Both the position numbers and the translations under genes were made by a program. Below are positions 21,711-35,257 of a stretch of DNA of 64,000 bases, piece by piece. Numbering within the stretch: the stretch's first letter is position 1; each line of letters starts with the position of its first letter. The DNA is taken from assembly GCA_018398805.1 (NCBI GenBank), contig JAGFBZ010002341.1:729001-793000 (forward strand), in the 5' to 3' direction. The stretch is from Hirundichthys speculiger. Its lineage: Eukaryota > Chordata > Actinopteri > Beloniformes > Exocoetidae. The notes under the pieces are model-generated. The model saw only the letters and a program-made list of their open reading frames with translations. It was not told where the DNA came from and did no database searches.

Positions 21711-23224
21711 CGGTTTCCCAGCAGTGTGCAGATAGAGTATATATGCAGATTACAGTAGTAGGACAGTAACTGAAACACATTTATGTCAGATCCCTGTACA
21801 GACATTTATAAACTGGAAAAGGAAATAGTTGCAAATGTGAGTGTGTTTCAAAGCCAATAAGCCTTTCCTCATAGAGTAGATCAAGGAGAGCAAATAAAAA
21901 TGGGAAGATAAAGAGGTGAAGATGCAGCCTGTTGGATCCCTGCTTGAGCAGTCAGTTTAAGCCTGAGCTTGCTATTGTGCAAGATGGCTTCTGCAGGAGC
22001 AGATGAGATGTAAAATGTGAAAACCCACTTGAGCATAATCCCATATTGACGTCGGCAGCTATCTCTGCGTTCTGTCGAGACTCGCATGGTTCGATGCGCC
22101 CCTTCGCACAGTCAAAATTCATTGAAACGCGTGTGAATACCAAGCGGTCCGGTGAAATTTACAGCTGCGTGAGCCTGACACGTGCATGAGCAGAACAGGC
22201 GAACTGGCAGGATTCTCGTTCATGCTCTTAAACATCAAAGTAGCAGAGCACTGCGTTACACTGTACTCTGCTGCTCAGGATGTAGGATGCTCGTCGTGCT
22301 TCGCCTCATTTAACTGTGTAGGCCTAATTGCAGCGACACGCAGGGTGCATTGCAATTACAGATGGGACTAGGTGTACCTTTATTGGAAAGGGACTCTCCC
22401 TTTTTATTTGATCACAGGATGGGTGACATTAGGCTGTAATTGAATCAGTCATGAATGCACAAGGCTTGTATAACTTTATTATATCTTATCTGTCTCATCT
22501 CCACTTACCTGGCCTTCTATTTGTTGCCATTTACCAGCAACTGCTATCTGATAATGAAGACCGCTCAAGCAATACGATCCTCTGCCGGTGGCTGTTCTGT
22601 TATAGAATACCTGCTCAATAATACCAACGTAAGTGCAGTTGTAATGAACTGGAGGTACTCTGTCTCTTCTTAATAGTAGCAATTTGAAAACTCTTCACTC
22701 ACTGGTATTGATCGTGTACACTGCGGGGAAGGTTTTTGTTTGCTATTTGTGTCATTCATCTTGTGATTGTTTTCCAGGAAGAGCGTTTATTGTGCAGTGA
22801 GTTTTATGTGAACTTGATGGCAGCAGCTGTTTACGGCCGGCGCTCACCAGTTACGCTGCGGCTGTGAGGGTATCATCAGACAAAGCAGTCGTTAAACAGA
22901 CGAGAATGAGTCAAAGCTAGAAAAGGTTGATCTGGGGTGTAGTGGTCACAGTGAACTGGAAGAACAGATTTGACCTTGCAGTTGGTATTAGAACTGGCTT
23001 TGAACTGTCCTCTTGTTCCTTCCCTTTGCAGCATTGCCCTCATGCATTTTATTTTTTATTTTTATTTTTTTTTGTGTGTCTGCATTTATATTCATGGTTA
23101 GGGCCATCATCTAGCCAAACCATCTGGTATATATATGCATTTTAATCTTATAGCAGACTTTTTTTTGTGGGAGTGTGAAGAGTGAATGTGTCCTTCACCA
23201 GTCCTCTCTGGCAGTAAATTCTAA
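21711..23224. other. No gene seen; unassigned 1.5 kb
   Basis: Mixed-composition sequence without recognised transposon ends, RNA genes or coding domains. The interval 22380-22640 is of even composition with short homeodomain-like cores, and I saw no repeat in it. Confidence 0.4.
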
Positions 23225-23440
23225 CATTCTTTATTGACATCCCAAATCTGGGCACCCAGCCCACCAGCAGGGGCGCACCCGGGCCCACGCACAGGCGCAG
23301 GGAGGCCCCCACCGGCGGCACCCCCACACGCCCCAGTGGCCAGGACTTACCACCACACCCCAAATCCCCCACAGGGCAGGGAAGGACGAAAAGAGGCAAT
23401 CAGCCGGCCCAGCCCCCCATCCTCCCCCCCGAACGCATGC
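23225..23440. repeat. C-rich dispersed repeat fragment
   Basis: A sharply C-rich plus strand with CCCAGCCCACCAGCAGGGG and similar words contrasts with the AT-rich flanks. The style and several words recur at 48370-48640, so both are probably pieces of one dispersed repeat family. No coding claim is made: frames here are low-complexity proline/alanine. Confidence 0.5.
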
Positions 23441-24275
23441 ATTTTAATGAGACTCAGTAGAAGCCAACCACATGGACACGTCACCAACTCAGTGGGACAG
23501 TAGTGACTGAGAGCAACATGATTGCTAGACGAGTCACGAAATGGTTAAAAAAAACCAACAACAATGTGCCGTTTGTGAAGTAAGCTGCTAGTTTTTGCCT
23601 TCTATTGGCAAAAAAGCAAAGTAACTTTGGACTCCTGTCACGATCATTTCTCACAACACCTTCTAGCTCACAGAGCGACAGTGGACGTCATGGCAGAGGC
23701 TACTCAGACTCAAGAATCTGATGACATGAGAAAAAATGAGTCTTAAAGGCAAACGAGTCTTAAAGGCTCTTTCAGACTTGACAGTTTTAAGTCTGGTTTG
23801 CCAGCTGCAGAGCTCCCAGATTCACCGGTGGCAAACTGTCAGGCAGTCAGTGGTCTGGAGTTGGCACTAAATCATTATGTCTGAACAACTAAATAACCTG
23901 TCAAATGCACTCGTTGACGTGTCGCCAAACAGTTGCCCGTGGCCAGCAGATAAACAACTCAAATATCTGGAGCGGGTAGTGGGAAACCAGCTGCATTTCA
24001 TTATCAAAGATTTGTTTTCTGGCCTGGGCTCTGTCTTTGGCGCAGTCTCTGCTGCCCATGTGTGCTAATCCATAAATTTACCCATGTTCTTTGTCACTGA
24101 AACATTCAGAGCATTCTGTCGCACCCCTTTTTTCCTCTCTTGGTCCATTTTTGAGTGATCAGCGGTGTTTTCTGTGTTTTTATCTTTTATTTTCTGTGTG
24201 CGTTTTGTAAATAAATTGTGTTTTCAGGGACCAGTTGAATGCCATCAGAATCTGTGGCGGGCAATCAATCGTCTA
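23441..24275. other. No gene seen; unassigned 830 bases
   Basis: The motif GAGTCTTAAAGGC is repeated at about 23729 and 23756. A 63-codon frame at 23877-24068 has no recognised domain. Confidence 0.35.
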
Positions 24276-24283
24276 TTGTGAAG

Positions 24284-25252
24284 TAGGGCTGAACGATTTT
24301 GGAAAATAATCTAATTGCGATTTTTTTCCTCAAAATTGCGATTGCGATTTAATATGCGATTATTTTTAAGGTCCTCTTCTCATGTATTTTTCAAACACTG
24401 TCATAATAAACAATATCAGATTTATTTAAAGTGCAGATTACAACAATAAAGCAAACAAATCTGTGGCTTTACCTCTTCAACATCTAACTTTTCACGTTTC
24501 ATGAAACATGTGTAACATTTATGTAAACATGTGGACTGCACTTCTTAAACACTGTCTGAGATTGACAGGACAGTGTATAAATAAATAAATAAAATATACA
24601 GATATAGAAAAAATAAAGCTTACTGATCTCCAGTCAGTAACATCACACAGGAAAATAAAGAGGAACAAATATCTGCTCTAACCAATTGGACATTTTCAAA
24701 AAAATACTTTTTGAACACTAATAGAAATATTATATTTACTCAGTAACAGCAGCACACAACATACTGAAGTGCAAAATGAGTATGGCACTGTTAGCCAGAA
24801 AGATTCGTTTGTATAGAGCTCAGGAGCTCACAGATTTTTTGCAAGGAAAAGGGGGGGGGGGGGGGCTCGAGTTGTCTCGCGCGGCGGGCGGGGTGTTTGT
24901 GGCTGTGCACTGTGCCCGACAGAGAGAGAGAAGCGCGGTTCGCGAGGCGGACAGCAGTGATGGCTTCAAACCTAGCGGTTTGAGTGCGCGTGAGTCTCTA
25001 AATCACCAGAAAAAGTCGCTAGATTTGTCGCTAGTCGCTTTTTACAAATTAAGTCGCTGGGGGGGTCTGGAAAGTCGCTAAGTTGGCTACACTGCTTGCC
25101 CTGTCTGCTCTGCTCAGCTCAGCTGGGCTCACTCGCAAGTCACGTGACGTCGCCAGATCACGTGACAAGTAATATCGCGGCCTTTGCGGTTAGAAAATCT
25201 CGTTTTATGATATCGCGAGATTATCGCAAATGCAATTAATCGTTCAGCCCTA
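24284..25252. mobile_element. Non-autonomous hAT-like element (969 bp)
   Basis: The inverted ends TAGGGCTGAACGATT and AATCGTTCAGCCCTA are perfect over 15 bases. They are flanked by octamers TTGTGAAG (24276-24283) and ATGTGAAG (25253-25260), 7 of 8 identical. The subterminal parts are rich in ATTGCGATT/AATCGC words. The interior is AT-rich on the left and strikingly GC-rich at 24850-24990, with a G15 run at 24851-24865. Near 25000-25095 repeated GTCGCT words and the phrase AAGTCGCTAAGTTGGC resemble the end of another fish MITE, so there may be a nested insertion. No transposase survives. Confidence 0.9.
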
Positions 25253-25260
25253 ATGTGAAG

Positions 25261-25533
25261 AACCAAACGGTATATGGGGGCAGGCATCGATGCAGATTGA
25301 CCCCCAGCCCCTTGGGAAGGACACATTGCCCCTACTGTCTGCCATCAGGGCATAAATCCAGAAATCCAAAGCACTGCTGTATATAGAATGAATATATGAT
25401 AGAAGCACAATAGTGTGACAGTGTTTATGTGAATGGTGACTTCTATACTTATAGTTCCTTTTTGCTGCTTTAAAGTCATTTTCATCTATGGTCTTCCACT
25501 TGATGGTCTGGTATGCTTCCAGGTCTCCCAGAC
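25261..25533. other. Short unassigned gap between two transposons
   Basis: About 270 bases with no repeat or coding sequence recognised. Confidence 0.4.
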
Positions 25534-25536
25534 ATA

Positions 25537-26409
25537 GGGCCAGATCTTCCGCCAGATCTGCTAAAGCCTCTATTTAGGGATAGCGGGTAGCAGGAGGGGC
25601 GTTCCCCCGCAAAGAACGCAATCTCCCACCTTGCTAAACCCGCTATCCCACCTGCGCTACCCGCTATATTATACATAGGAGTGGTTAGGGCGTTCCACCT
25701 GTTAAACCAATCAGTGGGTCAGCAGCCATTGCCTTTAAGAGCAGGTTGTGCTACCCGCTAACCGCTATGGAGCATCTTTTCATCCAGATCAGAGCAGCTC
25801 TCATGTGCAGCTCGTCTGGGACTCTGCTGTAGAGCTTCCTCCTCTTCCTTCCTCCTCCTCCTCTGCACTGATATATACATAAAAATATTTTTACACAGAC
25901 AATTCCTATCGGCAACCTGAAAGTCCCAGATAGTTGGTGCGCTCCCAATAATCACGCTCTGGTCGTCTATGGTTTAACTGGTGAGCAAGCCGTTTAAGAC
26001 GATCTCTGCCATTTTCTCAGGGGTTCAACTGAGGCCAAATCACGTTTTTATACAAAAGTTAATTCGAGAGGTAGAGCTGTTTGTGCACGTCCACATGTGA
26101 CCAGGTGGATGCGCATTGATGCCATTTGGACACGTTCTTGTATGCGTCAAAGTGTGGATTGCGATTTGCGGGTAGCGGGTGGTCTGACTACCCGCAACCC
26201 TAAATCTGCAATCGCAAGATACCAAGTTTGCATAAAGGGAAAAAGATACGCCCATTGCCACACCCACAAAGTGAATAAGGGAGTCGGCATAATGGGTAGC
26301 GGCTTTAGCGAGTGGAAGATTGCATTAGCGGTTAGCGGAGGTTTCTATACCCGCAATTTGCGGGTAGCGGCTAGTGTTAACGGGTAAGGGGAAGTGTATG
26401 ATCGGGGCC
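25537..26409. mobile_element. Terminal-repeat element dense in GCGGGTAGC-type motifs
   Basis: It begins GGGCCAGATCTTCC and ends in the loose inverse GATCGGGGCC, with ATA on each side (25534-25536 and 26410-26412). The terminal repeats are imperfect. The core motif TACCCGC/GCGGGTA, or a close variant, occurs roughly ten times on both strands, clustered towards the two ends, with a perfect 9-bp-arm palindrome at 26349-26367. The left end is shared with the orphan fragment at 6999-7053. No transposase. The 3-bp duplication suggests, but does not prove, a PIF/Harbinger relative. Confidence 0.65.
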
Positions 26410-26412
26410 ATA

Positions 26413-26837
26413 ATATTCTGCATTGGAGTAGATTTTCTCATATGTTTGGTAAATTGAAGTATTTGAAACGAAGGCAACTCGAAATTTTTTTCCTTCTTTT
26501 TTTTAAAATCTCCCATTATTCTTGAAGACATTTCACCTTTCACCCAAAAGTCCTCCACAGAAGCGAGGCTAAGAAACATACGTTGTAAGGTTTATTCTTG
26601 TCAGTTGTTTTATGGCCGTGTAAGGCAGATGGGCCAGGATGGGCAGGTGGGTCGGCGATTCACGTTACTTCAGCGATTCAAAAGAATTAACAGAAATGAT
26701 GAAACGGTGCAATAGATTGTACTAAAAGAGTTCATGTGACACATATGCCGTAAGTGGTGTGTTGCTATTGATAATTGAATAGTTAAAACCTGCTTTAGTG
26801 ATGTTGTGGAGGCACCGTTACATCCCAGCTAGAACGT
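26413..26837. other. No gene seen; unassigned 420 bases
   Basis: AT-rich, with a mixed T/C/A run near 26486-26506. No repeat family recognised. Confidence 0.4.
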
Positions 26838-27003
26838 TCCCGGTTCAGGTTTCCACTTTCCTTCCACATTCCAGAAAATCTGCGCGTTAGGCCGATTGGT
26901 GATTTTTGAATTGTCCGTGGCAGCGCGTGTGACTGTGCGTGGTTGTTTCATTCACCGTTGCCACCTGTCCAGGGAGACGTGAGAATAGAAAATGGATGGA
27001 TGA
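26838..27003 (+). mobile_element. Decayed SINE-like repeat ending in ATGGATGG
   Basis: The order of words (TTCCTTCCACATTCCAGAAA, GGCCGATTGGTGA, CCACCTGTCCAGGG, GAAAATGGATGGATGA) follows a retroposon family that is very common in fish. The 3' tail matches that of the RTE LINE fragments at 33936 and 51298, so it may have been moved by an RTE enzyme. It is strongly diverged and incomplete. Confidence 0.6.
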
Positions 27004-29137
<2,134 letters not shown>

Positions 29138-29138
29138 A

Positions 29139-29169
<31 letters not shown>
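29138..29169. repeat. (AAT)n microsatellite
   Basis: About ten AAT triplets directly left of the pogo-like element at 29173. Confidence 0.9.
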
Positions 29170-29172
29170 GCA

Positions 29173-29893
29173 CAGTGGTACCTCTACTTATGAACATCTC
29201 TACATACGGAATTTTCAGGTTACGAAACACCTCAACGGGAAAATATTGCTTCTTGTTACGAAATAAATTTCAGGATACGAAAGGCAAAAATACAGTAAGC
29301 GCTGCTACTCGCAGCTCCCAGAGTTTACCGAACATAAACATACTTGTAGCTGCTCTGCCATTGGCTATCTCCTAGCATCTTCCTGGCATCTCATTGAGAT
29401 TTTAGTAAAATTCCATGAAGATCTGAATTTGTTGAAAAGATTTACCCAGAAAAAGTGTTCACTAGTCGGGCTATCGCTCATTATGATGATGTTTGCCTTG
29501 CACATTTTTGAAGGATTGTTAAAAGCCGACAAAAGCAGACGTCCTTGGATCGGTTCTTTATAAAACGTCAGGCAAAAACCACTGCTGAGAGAGAAAAGTT
29601 GACGACAATAGCAGTTAAAAGGTAAATCAACATAATTTTTATTCTTTACTTTATTCTTTGTTTTTTTTATGCACAACTCTCATTGTATCTTTATTGTGCA
29701 GTAATCTAACTGTAACATGTATTTATTACATGTTTTAATGCATTTTTGTGATTTATAAAAAAATATGTCAGAATTTTGGGGGGCTTGTAACGGATTAGGG
29801 CATTTACATGGAAAACGCATCTCTATTTACAGAATTTTCAGGTTACGAAACTACTTCCAGAACCAATTAATTTCGTAAGTAGAGGAACCACTG
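29173..29893 (+). mobile_element. pogo/Tigger-like element with transposase remnant
   Basis: The ends are CAGTGGTACCTCTACTTA at left and, read inward from the right, CAGTGGTTCCTCTACTTACG. Internally each side repeats TTCAGGTTACGAAA. TA follows the right end; the left flank reads CA, probably a mutated TA. The interior keeps a short Tigger-type coding piece at 29512-29604. At 721 bp the element has lost most of its gene. Confidence 0.8.
29512..29604 (+). pseudogene. C-terminal scrap of a Tigger-type transposase
   Basis: The frame starting at 29512 reads RIVKSRQKQTSLDRFFIKRQ and continues AKTTAEREKLT. A KQTSLDRFF-type motif is, from memory, characteristic of the C-terminus of Tigger/TIGD-family transposases. 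Only this tail is legible: there is no CENP-B-type DNA-binding domain and no DDE core. Confidence 0.5.
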
Positions 29894-31573
29894 TAATTGG
29901 GGAAAAGTCTTGTTTTTTTTAAGTAAATGAATAAATGAAACTAGATGGCGAATATAAAACATCTCAGTGAGCTGTAACGGTTATCAGAGCAGAAATCGTC
30001 ATGGAAGCCTGTTGTTGTGTTCAGATGTTTGGTCTGAGGACAAATAAATGTCTAAACATGGTACCATGTCTCTGTAATTCCATCAAATGACGAGAAGCAA
30101 AATTGGGTTTTGGCTCCAACATTTTTATGAGCAGGAGCAGAGAAGATGAAGAGATGGCATCAGAGGTGAGGAAGAGGAGTGTGTCAGATCACACAGGTTA
30201 ATACTGTTTTCATCAGTTTGGGAACAACAACAGAGGAAAAAACTCACAGAGAAGAAAATCAGAAAAATGGAAAGAATCTGCACAAAATGAGGTTTATCAC
30301 GCATCCTCATTTATTCTCGTGTCTTTCAGTGATGGCTAATTTTAGCTCATTACCTTACGCTGTTTTTTTTAAATTTGTTTTGAATATGTAAAAGCCGGCT
30401 TAAAAGAATGACTTTTTCAACACATCAACAGTTTTAAATCAATTAAATTTGAAATGGAAAGCCAGGGCAAAGTCCTCAGTGAAGGTCCTAACAATGTATC
30501 CAAACTATATTACTGTACATGATCATTATTGTCATTTTTATCTGTCAAATAAGAGGAAAAACTGACAACATTGCTGCTTTTCGCCATTAAGTTAAGCACC
30601 GTACAAAAGAAGGAAGTCTGAATCCCTTTATATCTGGATAAAATGCAGAAGGGAAGTAAAATGCATGTACAGTTCATGATTTATTTTACTGAACATTACA
30701 TAACATCTGATTTTATAACAATTTCCTTGACAGAACTGCATGAGGACATGAAATGGGAACGAAACTACTGGATGTTTTCTCAGCTACATTTCTATCCAGT
30801 TCTGACACTTTCAGGCCATGAATTGCTGTGATACTGAACATAATTCAGCTATTTTCCTAATTATCTGTTATTCATGAACATTTTCCTCTCGTGGAGGAAA
30901 TTGTTGACACCCGGTTTAATGGGTTTCGCGCCAGTTGGCAGGATGTCTAAATTCCAGAGACACCAACTTTGGAGCCGAGTCGATATTGAGCCATGAGATG
31001 TCAGAGTTCATTTGTTCTGTCGGAATCCCCCATTAGGTAAATTTCTCATCAACAAAAAAAGAAAAAACAAAAGTTAACTGTGGAACTTTTCTGGCTTATG
31101 AATGCAACGCGAAAACAACACGAATTCCTGCTCACGGCCACATTTGACTATATTTTAGTGCATTTTAATGTAATTTCTGAAATGTTTCAAGACAAAACAC
31201 GATAGTCATTGGTACCCCATCAGCCACATCTGTATTTACGCGCCTTTCCTAGCAGCTGGTTTCAAGGGTCAAGGGTCAGCCATTCAACCGTATTCGCTCA
31301 TGTCTTGCCTTATTTGAGATCTGTCCTACAGCTTTGAGCTTCCATCCAGAAGTAATAACCTTTAAAGCACCTTATTTCCACGTGAGAGGGCATGGCCCAG
31401 GTTTTTAAGACAGCGCTGCATGCAGGAATGCTGAAGTAAAATAACAGCCAGCGGGTGGTTAATAGGTGAACTACAAATCAAGTTGTAATCCTTTTGACAG
31501 AAGCGTAGTAGAGCCTGACCTTCAGTCCCTTCCTCTTTGGATAGTTTTTTTAGGTTTTCGCTTTCTGAAATGA
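29894..31573. other. No gene seen; unassigned 1.7 kb
   Basis: AT-rich sequence with small open frames only. No transposon ends, tandem repeats or coding domains recognised. Confidence 0.4.
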
Positions 31574-31937
31574 CCATGACCTGTGGGGTTCCCCAGGGGT
31601 CAATCACGGGACCCCTATTGTTTAATCTGTACATCTGTGAAGCTGCATTTCAGTTTTATGCTCCTAAAATCTGGAACAGAAGATGTGAGACAAACCTCAA
31701 GTCTGACAAAGTTCAAATCCAGGTTGAAAACAGTTCTGTTTAGATGTGCAGATGACAACTGAAAGGATTTTATCTGCACTCTATTTTATTTATTTTTCTT
31801 TTTAATTAATTTTTAATTTCATTTATCTATGATTATTTTTATGCTTGTATGGAATGATTCAATTTGCCTTCTTATGATTTTATGCATCTGTAAAGCCTTG
31901 TGTACAAGTTCTGCTCTACAAATAAACTTGCCTTGCT
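31574..31937 (+). mobile_element. L2-type LINE 3' fragment with internal deletion
   Basis: A frame open to 31743 contains CGVPQGSITGPLLFNLYI, the RT block just before the catalytic FADD. It passes directly to AAFQFYAPKIWNRRCETNLK, a segment that lies near the C-terminus in fish L2 elements. About the last half of the RT domain, including the catalytic FADD, is missing between them. The 3' untranslated region ends in TACAAATAAACTTGCCTTGC, as in fish L2 LINEs. This is a dead fragment of the retrotransposon. Confidence 0.75.
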
Positions 31938-33935
31938 TTTATGTTTTCGAGGAAAACTTTGAGTTGTTCCTTATACGGGCCTATGGGTTTTCTACCGATG
32001 TTTACACATTTATTTCTGCAATGTCCGTATCACTGCTGTTAATGACACATTCAGTGACAATTGGGAAATCGGATTGGTGAACTGCCCACCTTTACTTATG
32101 GTGAAATGTTTCAATGCTTGATTTCTTTTCAGTGTTTTTACTGTGAAAAAGGACGATGCGGGATTTTTTTTTTTCCTTCGGTTCCCTGCTTGTTTGGAAG
32201 CTGTTGTTGACATTAAAACAATGTAAAGGCTAATTCTTGGATCCAGTCCCATGCGAACACTGAACGGCTCACTGAGAGAAGCGTTTCCAGTCCGAGAGCA
32301 GGGTTGCGTTTTTGACTCGGCGGTGACATCATACACCCAAATACACGCTCTCCAGCACAGAAACTGTCTTCTTTTTCTGGTTTCTTTTCTGTGGGGCATA
32401 TGTCCCTTTAAAGCGAGGAAAGACAAGGAAGCTTAATGGATTGTGATCCACAGGATCCATACTGAGAAAGGGGGTCCGTGTATGTGGTTATTCTTTTTTC
32501 ATGCACCGTGAACAAGCACTGCAATCAACATTGGGGCAAGGCTTTTAAAATGTCACTGGTTCCCAAAGAAAGTCAGCAAAGTCTTGTCATGCGAAATAAG
32601 AGCTTAGGCGAAGAAGAGATTGCATGTAAGTCCCTTTAAATTGATCAAAACAACATTTGTTCTGTTGACTTATTTATTTCCATTTTGTGGAAAAGTGTAT
32701 GACTTTTGTCCCCTCTGTACTATCCAAGAGCACAGCAGATGGATGCTGCTTCAACCTGAAATGCCACATTTATGACAAGTTCATCAAAGAGGAATTGTGT
32801 CAAGCGGGCTTTTATTCTGTTCAATTCAACGATCAATGAGAAAACAATAAAATGTAACTTTAAAAACAGGTAGCACGTGCAATGACATTTGGATAGTGAA
32901 TTTCTGACTCGCTTGTGCTGTAAGCATCATTTTCTTGGATGGAAAAGCTTTACAGCAGCCGTTGTCTCGTGTGCCGATGCTTCATCGGGGAGAGGCGATG
33001 ATGCCGGAGCCGTTCAGCTGTCGCAGTACCATTACCTGCAGAGTGTTTATCCTGCAGCCCGGCCCCTGGAGGCCTTCAGGGTCCTGCTCTCCCCTCCTTT
33101 AAATACTACATGAGAGCCATTAGGGACTGATGCTTGCACTTTGGCTCCAGTGGTATTTTTCAGTCATTCCCAGTCCACTTAAAGCACCCAAAAATAAAAT
33201 CCTCTGATGGATTGTGTGGGAAGAAGGATGCTTTTTTTTTTTTTAAGTTATATTTCATGTGATTCATGAGGTAAAAATGCTTTGCCTCTTTCAAACCTGC
33301 AATGTGCTCCTGCCATTGCAGAGACAGAGAAACAGTCAAATGTCTCTATTTTATGAATCTGACTTGCAAAGAAAAAAAAAAGGATTGGGATTCAAGTGTC
33401 AGCACCATTTTTCTTTCTCTTTGAAACCATTCTTCTCTCTACATTTAGCAACTGGAAAAGGAGACTTTGGACCGTGTTTTTCCCCCCAGGTACCCAGTAT
33501 CACTTGTACTCGTTAGTCATTTATAGATGACACTCATGCTTGCACCAAAACCCGCACTGAAGCTGTTTTTGTTTTTTACTTTTTCTTTTCCCCCCCGTGC
33601 GGCTTCGCTTCTTAAAATATGATCAATTATGATACATGAAGATAGAAATTCTTAGTAAATAGAGTGACCGACTGTTGTTTGTTGCACATAATTACGTAGA
33701 AATTATAGGCATGCTGTTATTAGGACAATTACCTCCCGACTGTCAGATTTCTCCGTCTTCATTGTTCCATCCTCAAAAGAGGAGCAGCCGTCAGAATATA
33801 CGGTTTTCTTCTGGCTGCGTCTATTTTCATGCAGTGTGATTAAAATAACATTTCTCTGGGGAAGCAGCCCAGTGTCACGCTCATCTTGTCAAATAGTGAC
33901 ACATAGTCGGAGAAGAAAACAACAACTATTATGTT
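31938..33935. other. No gene seen; unassigned 2.0 kb
   Basis: Contains T runs (32165-32173, 33230-33244) and an A run near 33371. The longest frame (138 codons, minus strand, 32010-32426) has no recognisable domain and no splice-site support. Confidence 0.4.
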
Positions 33936-34050
33936 CATCCACCCATCCATTAACCTCCCAGTTCGGGTCGCGGGGGCAGCGGTTTGATCAGAGGGGGTCC
34001 AGACCTCCGTCTCCCCAGCCTCCTCCAGCTCTCCCAGGAAAACACCACGG
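33936..34050 (-). mobile_element. RTE-group LINE 3' end fragment
   Basis: On the minus strand this reads as the C-terminus of an RTE-type reverse transcriptase (an ELEEAGETEVW-like segment, then LPPRPELGG), followed by the 3' tail TTAATGGATGGGTGGATG. It is the same family and orientation as the fragment at 51298. No enzyme core remains. Confidence 0.7.
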
Positions 34051-34185
34051 TCATGTGGACAACAATGATCCGATATTAACTGAATTGAAGTAATGATCTG
34101 AAAACATCGTGATCAGCGTAAGCAGTAATGGCATTAAGATGTGGAGTTTTCAAATTAAAATCACATTACTGTAGATGCATAAATT

Positions 34186-35257
34186 CAGTGGAGGATATAA
34201 GATTTTTTAAGTAAGGGGCCACCAAGGGGCCACATTTCTCACAGAGGGGTCCAATCATCAGTCCATCATCCTTACACAGAATTTCCGTCTTCAGTAAGGT
34301 GTATTTATCTCTCACCAGTCACACCTCGTTCAAACACTTCATTTAATGCATAAAACTTAGAGCACATGTGTCAAACTCATTTTATGTGGCCCTCGAGAGC
34401 TTGTGCATTATTGGCTTAAATTTTGAACCAATATATTAAGACTTAAAATAAGCTTACGGCTCTTTAAAGCGCATATGGACAATACACTACATATCCCATA
34501 ATGCATTTCCTTGTTACCCACAAGATAACAGTATAAAACCATGAGCAAGACATCAAGACGATTTTCAGAACTGACGAACATTAGAAAAACCTCTACAAAC
34601 TAACCCCAACATGTCCAAGAAAAGAAAACTTGATGCACAAGGAAGACAGTTTCATGAACGATGATAAAACGAATGTCAGTATACTAAATGGACTAAGTAT
34701 GCTAAATTTAGCCTGCAAGAAAAACAAAGAATAATTTCCGCTTCTAACCATTACCTGTGCGAGAGCAGGTTTACAACCACATATAATAATTATAATTGTT
34801 AAATATTTGACACTTGAATACATAATAAATACAGAAATCGTTATCTAACAAGGTGTAGTTTAATTTATTTTGATTTATATTTCATTTTGTTACTTTCATG
34901 CTGTCAATCTGGCCCTTCAAGGACAACCATGATGCTGATGTGGCCCTCAGTGAAAATGAGTCTGACACCCCTGGCTTAGAGGGTAAAATTTTTATTGCCT
35001 AGCAGCTTTATTTTTACTGCGGGTAGACAAAATACAAAATACACACATGATACGCACGGCACAAAAAATAAGCACATGGTTTAGCATTAGATGAATTGGC
35101 TAATGTTCATGCCAAAACACAAGTAAGTTACCATTGAGTTACAGCTAGCTGCTCTTTCAGGCTCAAGCTGAGTGACAGCAGTAAGTAGATGTTCTTTCAC
35201 GCATTAGTGTCAACAAATATGGGGATTTATAACCAAGACTCCTCAAAACATCCACTG
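34186..35257. mobile_element. Possible outer hAT-like element around the hAT copy at 34363
   Basis: The word CAGTGGAGGATATAAG at 34186, followed by GGGGCCACCAAGGGGCC, looks like the tip of a hAT element. CTCAAAACATCCACTG at 35242-35257 is an imperfect inverse. I found no matching 8-bp flanks, so the outer element is only a suggestion. Confidence 0.3.
34363..34973 (+). mobile_element. hAT (Charlie-like) deletion derivative
   Basis: The left tip is CACATGTGTCAAACTCAT and the right tip read inward is CAGGGGTGTCAGACTCAT. Flanking octamers are ACTTAGAG (34355-34362) and GCTTAGAG (34974-34981), 7 of 8 identical. The 611-bp interior keeps the start of a transposase, MSKKRKLDAQGRQFHER from about 34610. 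Some 90 bases further on, after stops, comes ISASNHYLCESRFTT, which resembles the C-terminal dimerisation end of hAT transposases. The middle of the gene, including BED finger and catalytic residues, is gone. Confidence 0.85.
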
